A stretch of DNA of 64,000 bases. Source: Campylobacter aviculae. GTDB taxonomy: Bacteria; Campylobacterota; Campylobacteria; Campylobacterales; Campylobacteraceae. Below are positions 56,714 through 64,000 of the stretch, piece after piece. The translations under genes and the position numbers were made by a program. The DNA lies in NCBI RefSeq assembly GCF_005406215.1, contig NZ_NXMA01000002.1:62001-126000 (forward strand), given 5' to 3'. Every line of letters starts with the position of its first letter. Within the stretch, counting starts at the first letter, position 1. Under the pieces are notes generated by a model that saw only the letters and a program-made list of their open reading frames with translations, searched no databases and was not told the origin of the DNA.

Positions 56714-57549
56714 AAGAACTTTTCATCAAGTATTTAAATGAAAATTTACCCTATATAAAAAGCTTTCATCCTTTTTTTAATGAAGCCTTACAAGCAATGT
56801 TAAAAGCAGGAGGGAAACATTTTCGTGCACAATTGCTTTTAGGGGTTGTTGAGTGCAAGGCACCACAACTCGTTTCAAACGCCTTAGGTGCAGCTTTGGC
56901 TTTAGAATTTATCCATACTTATTCTCTCATTCATGATGATTTACCTGCTATGGATAATGCTGATTTTAGACGAGGTACTCCTACTTTACATAAAAATTAC
57001 GATGAAACCACGGCTATTTTAGTTGGAGATGCTTTAAATACTGAAGCTTTTTTATTATTAAGTAACCTAAATTTAAAAGAAAAGATCAAAATCAATTTAA
57101 TCCGCACTTTAGCCTATAATGCAGGTATTAATGGGATGATTATAGGTCAGGCGATTGATTGTTATTTTGAAGATAAAAAACTCAATTTAGATGAACTTAA
57201 ATTTTTACATATTCATAAAACCGCAAAACTCATAGCTGCATCTTTAAAAATGGGTTGTGAAATTTGCGAATTAGACAAAAAAGAAAGTGAAAAAATTTAT
57301 GATATTGGTTTAAAATTAGGTTTAATCTTTCAAATCAACGATGATATTATAGATGCAACCATGAGTGAAGAGCAAAGTGGAAAACCTGCTAATCATGATA
57401 CGCATAAAAATTCTTTTGTGAATTTATTAGGACTTCAAGAAGCCATAAATTGCAAAAATGATTTGATACAAAATTGCAAAAATGATTTGATTGATTTAGA
57501 TGAAAAAATATCAAAAATGATCGAAAATCTTATGATACAATATTTATAA
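56710..57549 (+). CDS. ispA: Farnesyl/geranyl diphosphate synthase
   Basis: 279 residues. Joins IPP units made by the ispDF pathway. The two aspartate motifs are HDDLPAMDNADFRRGTPT and FQINDDIIDATMSEEQSG; GGKHFRAQLLLGV precedes them. GTG start overlapping the PDZ-gene stop. The last 40 residues contain a tandem repeat (NCKNDLIQNCKNDLI). Confidence 0.95.
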   Translation: MKELFIKYLNENLPYIKSFHPFFNEALQAMLKAGGKHFRAQLLLGVVECKAPQLVSNALGAALALEFIHTYSLIHDDLPAMDNADFRRGTPTLHKNYDETTAILVGDALNTEAFLLLSNLNLKEKIKINLIRTLAYNAGINGMIIGQAIDCYFEDKKLNLDELKFLHIHKTAKLIAASLKMGCEICELDKKESEKIYDIGLKLGLIFQINDDIIDATMSEEQSGKPANHDTHKNSFVNLLGLQEAINCKNDLIQNCKNDLIDLDEKISKMIENLMIQYL

Positions 57550-57558
57550 AGGTTGAGA

Positions 57559-59457
57559 ATGGATACAAAATTTTTAAAAATTCAAGCAGATACTTTAAGA
57601 TTTTTAAGTGCAGATATGATCCAAAAAGCAAATTCTGGCCATCCTGGTGCTCCTTTGGGTTTAGCTGATATCTTAAGTGTTTTAAGTTATCATTTAAAAC
57701 ATAATCCTAAAAATCCAAACTGGCTAAATCGCGATAGATTAGTTTTTTCAGGCGGTCATGCAAGTGCTTTAATCTATAGTTTTCTGCATTTAAGCGGCTA
57801 TGACTTAAGCTTGGATGATTTAAAAAATTTTAGACAACTTCATTCTAAAACCCCTGGTCATCCAGAGATCACAACAGCAGGCATTGAAATTGCAACAGGT
57901 CCTTTAGGACAAGGTGTGGCTAATGCTGTTGGATTTGCTATGGCTGCTAAAAAAGCTCAAAAAATGCTTGGAGAAGATCTAATCGATCATAAAATTTATT
58001 GTCTTTGTGGTGATGGAGATTTACAAGAAGGAATTTCTTATGAAGCTTGTTCTTTAGCAGGACTTCATAAACTTGATAATTTAATACTTATTTATGATAG
58101 CAATAATATCTCTATAGAAGGAGATGTAGGCCTTGCATTTAATGAAGATGTTGCTTTGCGTTTTAAATCCCAAGGTTTTGAAGTTCAAGATATCGATGGA
58201 CACAATTTTGAAGAGATTGATAAAGCTTTAGAAAAAGCAAAAAATTCTAAACAACCAAGCCTTATTATTGCAAGAACAACCATCGCCAAAGGCGCTGGAA
58301 AACTTGAAGGAAGCCATAAAAGTCATGGTGCTCCTTTGGGTGAAGATATCATCAAAGAAGCTAAAGAAAAAATAGGTTTTGATAAAAATTTAACCTTTCA
58401 AATTCCACCAGAAGCAAAAATTCGTTTTGAAAGTGCTATAGAAATTGGAGATTTAGAAGAAGCAAAATGGAAAGAAAAACTTCAAAATTCAAATAAAAAA
58501 GAACTCTTAGAAAAGCTTTTAAAACCTGATTTTAGCAAAATACAATATCCTGATTTTAAAGGTAAAGATCTTGCTACAAGAGATAGCAATGGAGAAATTT
58601 TAAACATTTTAGCTAAAAATTTAGAAGGCTTTTTAGGCGGAAGTGCAGATTTAGGTCCTTCAAATAAAACCGAACTTCACGAAATGGGAGATTTTGTAGA
58701 AGGGAAAAATATCCATTTTGGCATAAGAGAACATGCAATGGTAGCTATCAATAATGCCTTTGCTAGGTATGGCTTATTTTTACCTTTTTCAGCAACCTTT
58801 TTCATTTTTAGCGAATATTTAAAACCGGCTGCTAGAATTGCTGCTTTGATGAAAATTAAACACTTTTTTATTTTCACTCACGATAGTATTGGGGTTGGAG
58901 AAGATGGTCCTACTCACCAGCCTATTGAACAATTAAGCACTTTTAGAGCTATGCCTGATTGCTTAACTTTTAGACCTGCGGATGGGGTTGAAAATGTCAA
59001 AGCTTGGAAAATAGCCTTAAATAAACAAATGCCAAGTGCTTTTGTCCTTTCACGTCAAAAACTTAAAGCTCTAAGCGAACCTGTTTTTGGAGATGTTGAA
59101 AATGGAGCTTATTTGCTTAAAGAAAATAACAATCCTAAATTCACTTTACTTTCTAGCGGTAGCGAAGTTTCGCTTTGCTTAGATGTTGCCAATGAGCTTG
59201 AAAAACAAAATATTACTTGTAATGTTGTTTCAATGCCTTGTTTTGAACTCTTTAATCAGCAAGAAAACGACTATAAAAAAAGAATTTTAAAAGGTGAAGT
59301 TATAGGGATTGAAGCAGCAAATTCTAATGAGCTTTATAAATTTTGTCATAAAGTTTATGGTATAGAAAGTTTTGGAGAAAGTGGAAAAGATAAGGATGTG
59401 TTTGAACACTTTGGTTTTAGCGTTTCTAAACTTTTAAATTTTATACTCGATAAATAA
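57559..59457 (+). CDS. tkt: Transketolase
   Basis: 632 residues. Non-oxidative pentose-phosphate pathway enzyme using thiamine diphosphate. ANSGHPGAPLGLADIL, GDGDLQEGISYEA (ThDP GDG motif), GHNFEEIDKALEKAK and HDSIGVGEDGPTHQPIEQL are diagnostic. I use ATG 57559, after AAAGG, rather than the TTG two codons upstream. It lies 9 bp after ispA. Confidence 0.96.
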   Translation: MDTKFLKIQADTLRFLSADMIQKANSGHPGAPLGLADILSVLSYHLKHNPKNPNWLNRDRLVFSGGHASALIYSFLHLSGYDLSLDDLKNFRQLHSKTPGHPEITTAGIEIATGPLGQGVANAVGFAMAAKKAQKMLGEDLIDHKIYCLCGDGDLQEGISYEACSLAGLHKLDNLILIYDSNNISIEGDVGLAFNEDVALRFKSQGFEVQDIDGHNFEEIDKALEKAKNSKQPSLIIARTTIAKGAGKLEGSHKSHGAPLGEDIIKEAKEKIGFDKNLTFQIPPEAKIRFESAIEIGDLEEAKWKEKLQNSNKKELLEKLLKPDFSKIQYPDFKGKDLATRDSNGEILNILAKNLEGFLGGSADLGPSNKTELHEMGDFVEGKNIHFGIREHAMVAINNAFARYGLFLPFSATFFIFSEYLKPAARIAALMKIKHFFIFTHDSIGVGEDGPTHQPIEQLSTFRAMPDCLTFRPADGVENVKAWKIALNKQMPSAFVLSRQKLKALSEPVFGDVENGAYLLKENNNPKFTLLSSGSEVSLCLDVANELEKQNITCNVVSMPCFELFNQQENDYKKRILKGEVIGIEAANSNELYKFCHKVYGIESFGESGKDKDVFEHFGFSVSKLLNFILDK

Positions 59458-59458
59458 A

Positions 59459-60571
59459 ATGACTGCGAATTTCAAATTTCAAAAAGATAAAATTTTGATT
59501 TTTGGAATTTGGAATAAAACAAGCATTGCAAGATTAAAAACTCACGATTTTTTATCTCAAATTTCAATCACACAATGTATTTTTGATTTTAGCAATTTAG
59601 AAGAAATTGATATGGCCGGAGTGAGATTTTTTCTTGCCCTAGAATTTGATCTTAAAAAAAATAATATTTCTATATTAAAACAGGGATTAAATTCTCGTTT
59701 TGAAAAACTATTTCAACTTTGTGAAAAAAATTATCAAAGAATAGAAAATGATACACAAAAAAATAAGCTTGATTTTAAAAAATTATTCATATCTTTAGGG
59801 ATATTTAGTGTTAATTTTCTTGCAATTTTAAAAGATTTTATCAATTTTGTAGGTGCTTTTTTTATTGCTCTTTTGCTATGTTTTAAAAATCCTAAAAATT
59901 TTCGCTTTATATCTTTTTTATATCATATAGAAAATTCAGCATTTAATGCCTTACCTATTATCATTTTAACTGCTCTTTTAATAGGAATCGTCCTTGCTTA
60001 TCAAGCGGCTTATCAACTGGCTCAATTTGGAGCTAATATTTTTATCGTTGATCTTATGGGAATTTCAGCTACTAGAGAACTGGCTCCTTTAATTACAGCT
60101 ATTATTATAGCTGGGAGAAGTGCAAGTGCTTATACAGCACAAATTGGAGTGATGAAAATTACAGATGAAATTGCTGCGATGAATACCATGGGTTTTAGAT
60201 CTTTTGATTTTATTATCATTCCTCGCGTAATGGCCTTAATCATCTCTATGCCCCTAGTAGTCGCATTAAGTGATGCTATCAGTATTTTAGGAGGAATGAT
60301 AGTTGCGAAAATAAGCCTTGACATTTCTTTTTTAGAATTTATAAGGCGTTTTAAGGAAGCGGTTGAATTAAAGCATATCATCATAGGTCTTGCAAAAGCT
60401 CCAATGTTCGGATTTTTAATTGGTGCGATTGCTTGTTTTAATGGTTTTAAGGTAAAAAACACTACTCAAAGCATAGGAATTTATACCACAAAAAGTGTTG
60501 TAAATACTATTTTTTGGGTAATAGCATTTGATGCTTTATTTTCAATTATTTTAACTATGGCTGGAATTTAA
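59459..60571 (+). CDS. iamB: MlaE-family lipid transport permease with N-terminal STAS domain
   Basis: 370 residues. Inner-membrane permease of an Mla-type phospholipid transporter, also known as invasion-associated IamB. A STAS-like domain (1-90, with QCIFDFSNLEEIDMAGVRFFLALEF) is fused to the N-terminus, doing what separate MlaB does in E. coli. The MlaE part has ALLIGIVLAYQAAYQLAQFGANIFIVDLMGISATRELAPLITAIIIAGRSASAYTAQIGVMKITDEI and MNTMGFRSFDFIIIPRVMAL. One-base overlap with iamA. Confidence 0.88.
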   Translation: MTANFKFQKDKILIFGIWNKTSIARLKTHDFLSQISITQCIFDFSNLEEIDMAGVRFFLALEFDLKKNNISILKQGLNSRFEKLFQLCEKNYQRIENDTQKNKLDFKKLFISLGIFSVNFLAILKDFINFVGAFFIALLLCFKNPKNFRFISFLYHIENSAFNALPIIILTALLIGIVLAYQAAYQLAQFGANIFIVDLMGISATRELAPLITAIIIAGRSASAYTAQIGVMKITDEIAAMNTMGFRSFDFIIIPRVMALIISMPLVVALSDAISILGGMIVAKISLDISFLEFIRRFKEAVELKHIIIGLAKAPMFGFLIGAIACFNGFKVKNTTQSIGIYTTKSVVNTIFWVIAFDALFSIILTMAGI

Positions 60572-61293
60572 TGGTTATAAAAGCACAAAATATTGTAACA
60601 AAATTTGGAGAAAAATTAATTCATGATAAAATTAATTTTGAAGTAAAAGAAAATGAAATTTTTGGAATTTTAGGTGGAAGTGGGAGTGGAAAATCTGTTT
60701 TACTCAAACAAATGTTGCTTTTGGAACATTTTGATGAGGGTGAATATGAAATTCTAGGATTTAAGATTAAAAATATCAATGAAAAAAATGCTCTAAATTT
60801 ACAAAAACAATGGGGAGTAGTTTTTCAATTTGCTGCTCTTTTTAGTTTTTTTAGCGTTTATGAAAATATAGCTATTCCCTTAAAAGAATACACAAAATTG
60901 GATGAAATTTCAATCAAAGAACTAGTTATGATGAAACTTAAAATGGTTGGTTTAAATGAAAGCGTTTTAAAACAATTTCCAAGTCAATTAAGCGGAGGTA
61001 TGCAAAAAAGAGTGGCTATTGCTAGAGCTTTGGCATTAGATAGTAAATTACTTTTTCTTGATGAGCCAACTTCCGGCCTAGATCCTTATAGTAGCCGTGA
61101 ATTTGATGAGCTTATCTTAGAATTGCAACAAATTTTTAACCTTAGTATTGTATTAGTAACACATGATAAAGATAGTATGAAAGCTTTACTTAATCGTTTT
61201 ATTATTTTAGAAGATAAAAAAGTAGGTTTTTATGGAACTTATGAGGAACTTAAAATGCAAAATGAAAAACTTTTCAAAAGATTTATGGAGTAA
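60571..61293 (+). CDS. iamA: MlaF-like ABC ATPase
   Basis: 240 residues. Walker A LGGSGSGKSVLLKQM near 34, signature LSGGMQKRVAIARAL near 138, Walker B LLFLDEPTSGLDP near 157, switch histidine VTHDKDS. It partners IamB and the MCE protein to move phospholipid between membranes. ATG overlaps the iamB stop by one base. Confidence 0.93.
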   Translation: MVIKAQNIVTKFGEKLIHDKINFEVKENEIFGILGGSGSGKSVLLKQMLLLEHFDEGEYEILGFKIKNINEKNALNLQKQWGVVFQFAALFSFFSVYENIAIPLKEYTKLDEISIKELVMMKLKMVGLNESVLKQFPSQLSGGMQKRVAIARALALDSKLLFLDEPTSGLDPYSSREFDELILELQQIFNLSIVLVTHDKDSMKALLNRFIILEDKKVGFYGTYEELKMQNEKLFKRFME

Positions 61294-61295
61294 AA

Positions 61296-62141
61296 GTGGA
61301 AAATAGAGCTAATTATTTTTTTGTGGGAATTTTTGTTTTTGGATTATTTTTTGCCAGCCTAGCATTTATACTTTGGCTTGGAGGATATGCTAAGGATGAA
61401 AGCTTTGAGTATTATGAAATACGAACACAAGAATCTGTAGCAGGACTCGGGATTAAAGCACCAGTAAGACTTTTAGGTGTAGAAGTTGGAAGTGTAGAAA
61501 ATATAAGTATTGAAACACAAGATAATTTAGGAGTAAAAATACTCATTAAGGTAAAAAAAGACACTCCTATAAAACAAGATACTTTTGCAACCTTGCAACT
61601 CCAAGGTATTACAGGTCTTAAATTCGTCCAATTACAAGGCGGAACAAAAGATAGTCCAAAATTAACAAGCAAAAATGCAAATACACCACCCGTAATTCGA
61701 TTTAAAGAAAGTTTTTTAGCCGCCATAGATAAACAAAGTGAGCATATTTTCTCTTTAGTTAAAACAGCAGATGATAAAACTAAAGAACTTTTAAGCGATC
61801 AAAATTTAAAAAATTTAGAACTCATTTTAAAAAATTTAGCCCAAATAAGTATTAATCTTAATGAAAATTCAAAAAAAATGAGTCAAAATATTACAAATGC
61901 AAGCTTTAAACTAGGACAAATGGCAGATAATATAAGTCTTACAGCTAAAAATTTTAATGAAATTTTAAAAAATATTAAAGAAGGAGCATATGATGATTTA
62001 AAACAAGATATCGAACAGAATTTAGAACTCTTAAAAAAAGTTTTATTAGAAAGTGATCTCTTGATACAAAATTTACAAAAAAGCCCATCTGATCTTTTAT
62101 TTAAACAAGAAAAACCTCAACTAGGACCTGGAGAAAGATAA
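61296..62141 (+). CDS. MlaD/MCE-domain lipid transport protein
   Basis: 281 residues. N-terminal membrane anchor (YFFVGIFVFGLFFASLAFILWLGG), then the MCE domain (VAGLGIKAPVRLLGVEVGSVENISI to QLQGITGLKFVQLQGGT), which forms a hexameric ring carrying lipids across the periplasm. A long helical tail follows. GTG start 3 bp after iamA; it touches the lipoprotein start. Confidence 0.9.
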   Translation: MENRANYFFVGIFVFGLFFASLAFILWLGGYAKDESFEYYEIRTQESVAGLGIKAPVRLLGVEVGSVENISIETQDNLGVKILIKVKKDTPIKQDTFATLQLQGITGLKFVQLQGGTKDSPKLTSKNANTPPVIRFKESFLAAIDKQSEHIFSLVKTADDKTKELLSDQNLKNLELILKNLAQISINLNENSKKMSQNITNASFKLGQMADNISLTAKNFNEILKNIKEGAYDDLKQDIEQNLELLKKVLLESDLLIQNLQKSPSDLLFKQEKPQLGPGER

Positions 62142-62734
62142 TGAAAAAGTATTTATTTATATTTGTTTTAAGTTTCATTTTTTATGGATGCTCTATTAAT
62201 CATCAAATTGATCAAACTCAAATGTTTATTTTAAAAAACGATGAAATTTCTTCTAGCACTCTTTTTAAAAAAACGACTAAGATTTTAAAAATCAAAAACG
62301 CCTCTTTGCCTTTATATCTTAATTCAAAATCGATTGTATATATAGAAAATAATATGGGCAATTCTTATGCTTACCATTTTTGGGCAGACTTACCAAGTAG
62401 TTTTTATCGATCTTTACTTTTATCTAAATTAGAACAGGTCAAAATATTTAAAACGGTAATTTTTCAAGGAAGTTCTTTAAAGCCTGATTACATTCTTGAA
62501 AGCAGAATTGATTCTTTTGAACAAATCATCAATTCTAAACAAAACTATACACAAATTATTGCAAGTGTTAATCTTATCAATGCAAAAGAAAATAAGATCA
62601 TTTCTCATCGACTTTTTGATTCTAGAGAAAATATTAATCAAAATGATATCCAAAATATTTATCAATCTTTTGAAAAAAATTTAAATTCCTTAACTAAAGA
62701 TATCGTTATATGGATTAATTCTAACGTTAATTAA
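62141..62734 (+). CDS. Lipoprotein of the Mla operon (ABC-type transport auxiliary component-like)
   Basis: 197 residues. Lipobox at YGCSINHQ after KKYLFIFVLSFIF, so it is lipid-anchored in a membrane. The rest (SSTLFKKTTKILKIKNASLPLYLNSKSIVYIENN to NQNDIQNIYQSFEKNLNSLTKDIVIWINSN) resembles the auxiliary PqiC/LptE-like lipoproteins of lipid transporters. Overlaps mlaD by one base. Function inferred from the operon. Confidence 0.8.
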   Translation: MKKYLFIFVLSFIFYGCSINHQIDQTQMFILKNDEISSSTLFKKTTKILKIKNASLPLYLNSKSIVYIENNMGNSYAYHFWADLPSSFYRSLLLSKLEQVKIFKTVIFQGSSLKPDYILESRIDSFEQIINSKQNYTQIIASVNLINAKENKIISHRLFDSRENINQNDIQNIYQSFEKNLNSLTKDIVIWINSNVN

Positions 62735-62793
62735 AAAGTAGGAACACTTTTTGCTTTTAAAGATTTAGTGATAATTTTTTGAAAGGCAAAAAA

Positions 62794-63294
62794 ATGAAAA
62801 ATGAATTAGATGTATTAAAAAAACATTTAGGAGAGGTGCAAGGAATGAGCGAATTTAAAGCTACACAAATTTGCTCACAGATTAACGATGCTAATGATTT
62901 TATTGGCGCCTTGCAAGTCTTAGAACTCGCTCTTAAAAAAATCGAACAAAGCATTGCACAAAGACTCGATGATCAAATAGATGATTTACAAAAACGTACT
63001 TTAGATGCGACTACTTCTCAACTTATTCAAAATTGTTCTTTTATGGGAACAGCACTTTTTGGAAATATTTTTAATGTATATGTTGGCAAAAAACTTTTTG
63101 AATTTGAAATTTCAAATCCTCTTTTAATCTTAGAAAAAGCTGGATATGAAGGTGTTTTAGCTTATATCCAAGATAAAAGAGATGAAATCAAAAATATTCT
63201 AGCTGATCTAGCCAGTGCTATTGTAATGAGTCAAGGTATGGATAATGCCCAAATGTATGATTCAACTACAGATTTTAAAAATCTTTTTAGATAA
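62794..63294 (+). CDS. Conserved hypothetical protein (Cj1650-like)
   Basis: 166 residues, no signal peptide. The N-terminal part is amphipathic helical (LDVLKKHLGEVQGMSEFKATQICSQ, then ALQVLELALKKIEQSIAQRLDDQIDDLQKR). A hydrophobic segment CSFMGTALFGNIFNVYVGKKLFEFEI near 85-110 precedes GYEGVLAYIQDKRDEIKNILADLASA. Start ATG 62794 follows AAAGG; a longer frame from 62779 begins inside it. No recognised domain. Confidence 0.65.
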   Translation: MKNELDVLKKHLGEVQGMSEFKATQICSQINDANDFIGALQVLELALKKIEQSIAQRLDDQIDDLQKRTLDATTSQLIQNCSFMGTALFGNIFNVYVGKKLFEFEISNPLLILEKAGYEGVLAYIQDKRDEIKNILADLASAIVMSQGMDNAQMYDSTTDFKNLFR

Positions 63295-63303
63295 TTAATC
63301 ATT

Positions 63304-64000
63304 TCACAAAGCAGAAAGAATATCTGCTCGTCCATTAATAATCGCTACACAATGTTCATAATGGGCAGTATTTAACTCATCAATACTGCCCGCATCCCAT
63401 TTTCCATTAAAATGCTTTGGGGTTCCATCTTTTTGACATATCATAGGTTCTATACAAAAAACCATTCCATTTTTTATCTTAGGTCCGCTTTTAGCATTAG
63501 CTCCTTTTTCTAAATAATTTAAAATCTCAGGCTCTCCATGAGGTTTTTGACCTATTCCATGCCCACAATATCCACGAAGTGGAACAAAACCTCTTGAAGT
63601 AATAAATTCACCCAATGCAGCTGAAAGCTCCTTAAAACGCATTCCATCTTTAATAATATCAATTGCATAATACAAAGCATCTTTAGCACAAGCAATCAAA
63701 GCTTCATCCTTAGAAGAAACTTTACCAATAGCAATAGTTCTAGCAGCATCCCCATAATATCCATTAAGCATTGTGCCAACATCTATGCCTAAGATATCAC
63801 CTTCTTTAAGAATTTTATCATCAGGAATTCCATGAATACAAACTTGATTTAAAGAAGTGCAAATTGCGCCTGGAAAGCCGTAAAGCCCTTTGAATGAAGG
63901 TTTGGCACCTAAGCTTAATATATATTCTTCTGCCATTTCATCAATTTGCTTTAAACTCATTCCAATTTTTATCTCTTTTTCTAAAAAATCTAAAGTTTTT
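63304..64000 (-). CDS. map: Methionine aminopeptidase (5' end beyond the window)
   Basis: Removes the N-terminal methionine of new proteins. The last 232 residues are visible, and the frame runs off the right edge without a start. Metal ligands: GDILGIDVGTMLNGYYGDAART (two Asp), RGYCGHGIGQKPHGEPE (His), MVFCIEPMICQ (Glu) and the final ELNTAHYEHCVAI. Upstream residues KTLDFLEKEIKIGMSLKQIDEMAEEYI match the family's N-terminal region, confirming that 63960 is not the true start. Confidence 0.94.
   Translation of the reverse strand, partial: KTLDFLEKEIKIGMSLKQIDEMAEEYILSLGAKPSFKGLYGFPGAICTSLNQVCIHGIPDDKILKEGDILGIDVGTMLNGYYGDAARTIAIGKVSSKDEALIACAKDALYYAIDIIKDGMRFKELSAALGEFITSRGFVPLRGYCGHGIGQKPHGEPEILNYLEKGANAKSGPKIKNGMVFCIEPMICQKDGTPKHFNGKWDAGSIDELNTAHYEHCVAIINGRADILSAL

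Overview
The window is AT-rich, densely packed bacterial DNA with overlapping starts, TTG/GTG starts and T-rich promoters. Its gene content is that of the Campylobacter jejuni/coli group: chuABCD heme uptake with hugZ, tupABC, fused ispDF, a HP1021/Cj1608-type response regulator, iamAB, sdaAC and exbB2-exbD2-tonB2. Proteins such as CoaE, DapF and IspDF look related to, but clearly different from, the C. jejuni versions I remember, so C. coli is the most likely source. That species call is an inference from memory. It is chromosomal: no phage, insertion sequence, CRISPR array or rRNA was seen.

Layout. 1-4.3 kb: a glycosyltransferase gene switched off by a G9 tract, a SAM methyltransferase and purM on the minus strand, then coaE and dapF on the plus strand. 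4.2-9.6 kb: a Bax-like secreted protein, a frameshifted ATPase gene, a frameshifted lipase gene, dps, pgi and galU. 9.6-14.8 kb: tungstate transport (tupCB divergent from tupA), the mdaB / rrpA-lipocalin redox pair and a zinc alcohol dehydrogenase. 14.9-18.2 kb: infA-rpmJ-rpsM-rpsK-rpsD-rpoA-rplQ. 18.3-22 kb: dapD, an aldose 1-epimerase that looks foreign, and mrp. 22-27.2 kb: ispDF, the atypical response regulator, an ATP-sulfurylase-like gene, pgpA, rpsT and prfA. 27.2-32.8 kb: heme acquisition (hugZ and divergent chuABCD) with Fur-like palindromes between them. 32.8-38.9 kb: a radical SAM protein, a frameshifted kgtP, mutY, a SIMPL-like protein, four tRNAs (Gly, Leu, Cys, Ser), ribD and a small membrane protein. 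38.9-41.5 kb: serine catabolism (sdaA, sdaC). 41.8-44.6 kb: two small hypotheticals and the second TonB energising system. 44.6-46.9 kb: a duplicated module of two EF-hand-like proteins, each paired with a small secreted cysteine protein. 47-64 kb: mostly housekeeping genes (PP-loop ATPase, aroC, rnc, rnhA, LapB-like TPR protein, dnaG, NifU-like, murE, ybaB, PDZ protein, ispA, tkt), then an Mla-type lipid transport operon (iamB, iamA, mlaD, lipoprotein), an uncharacterised gene, and map running off the right edge.

Themes. Iron and heme genes share AT-rich palindromic operators. TonB2/ExbB2/ExbD2 could energise ChuA. Serine uptake and deamination plus 2-oxoglutarate transport fit an organism that lives on amino and organic acids. 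Four genes depend on the exact base count at one site. One is a genuine phase-variation tract. The other three (ATPase, lipase, kgtP) are single-base shifts that are either recent inactivations or sequence errors. The most novel-looking items are the EF-hand/small-Cys module at 44.6-46.9 kb, the phase-off glycosyltransferase, the transferred-looking epimerase and the partnerless ATP-sulfurylase-like protein.
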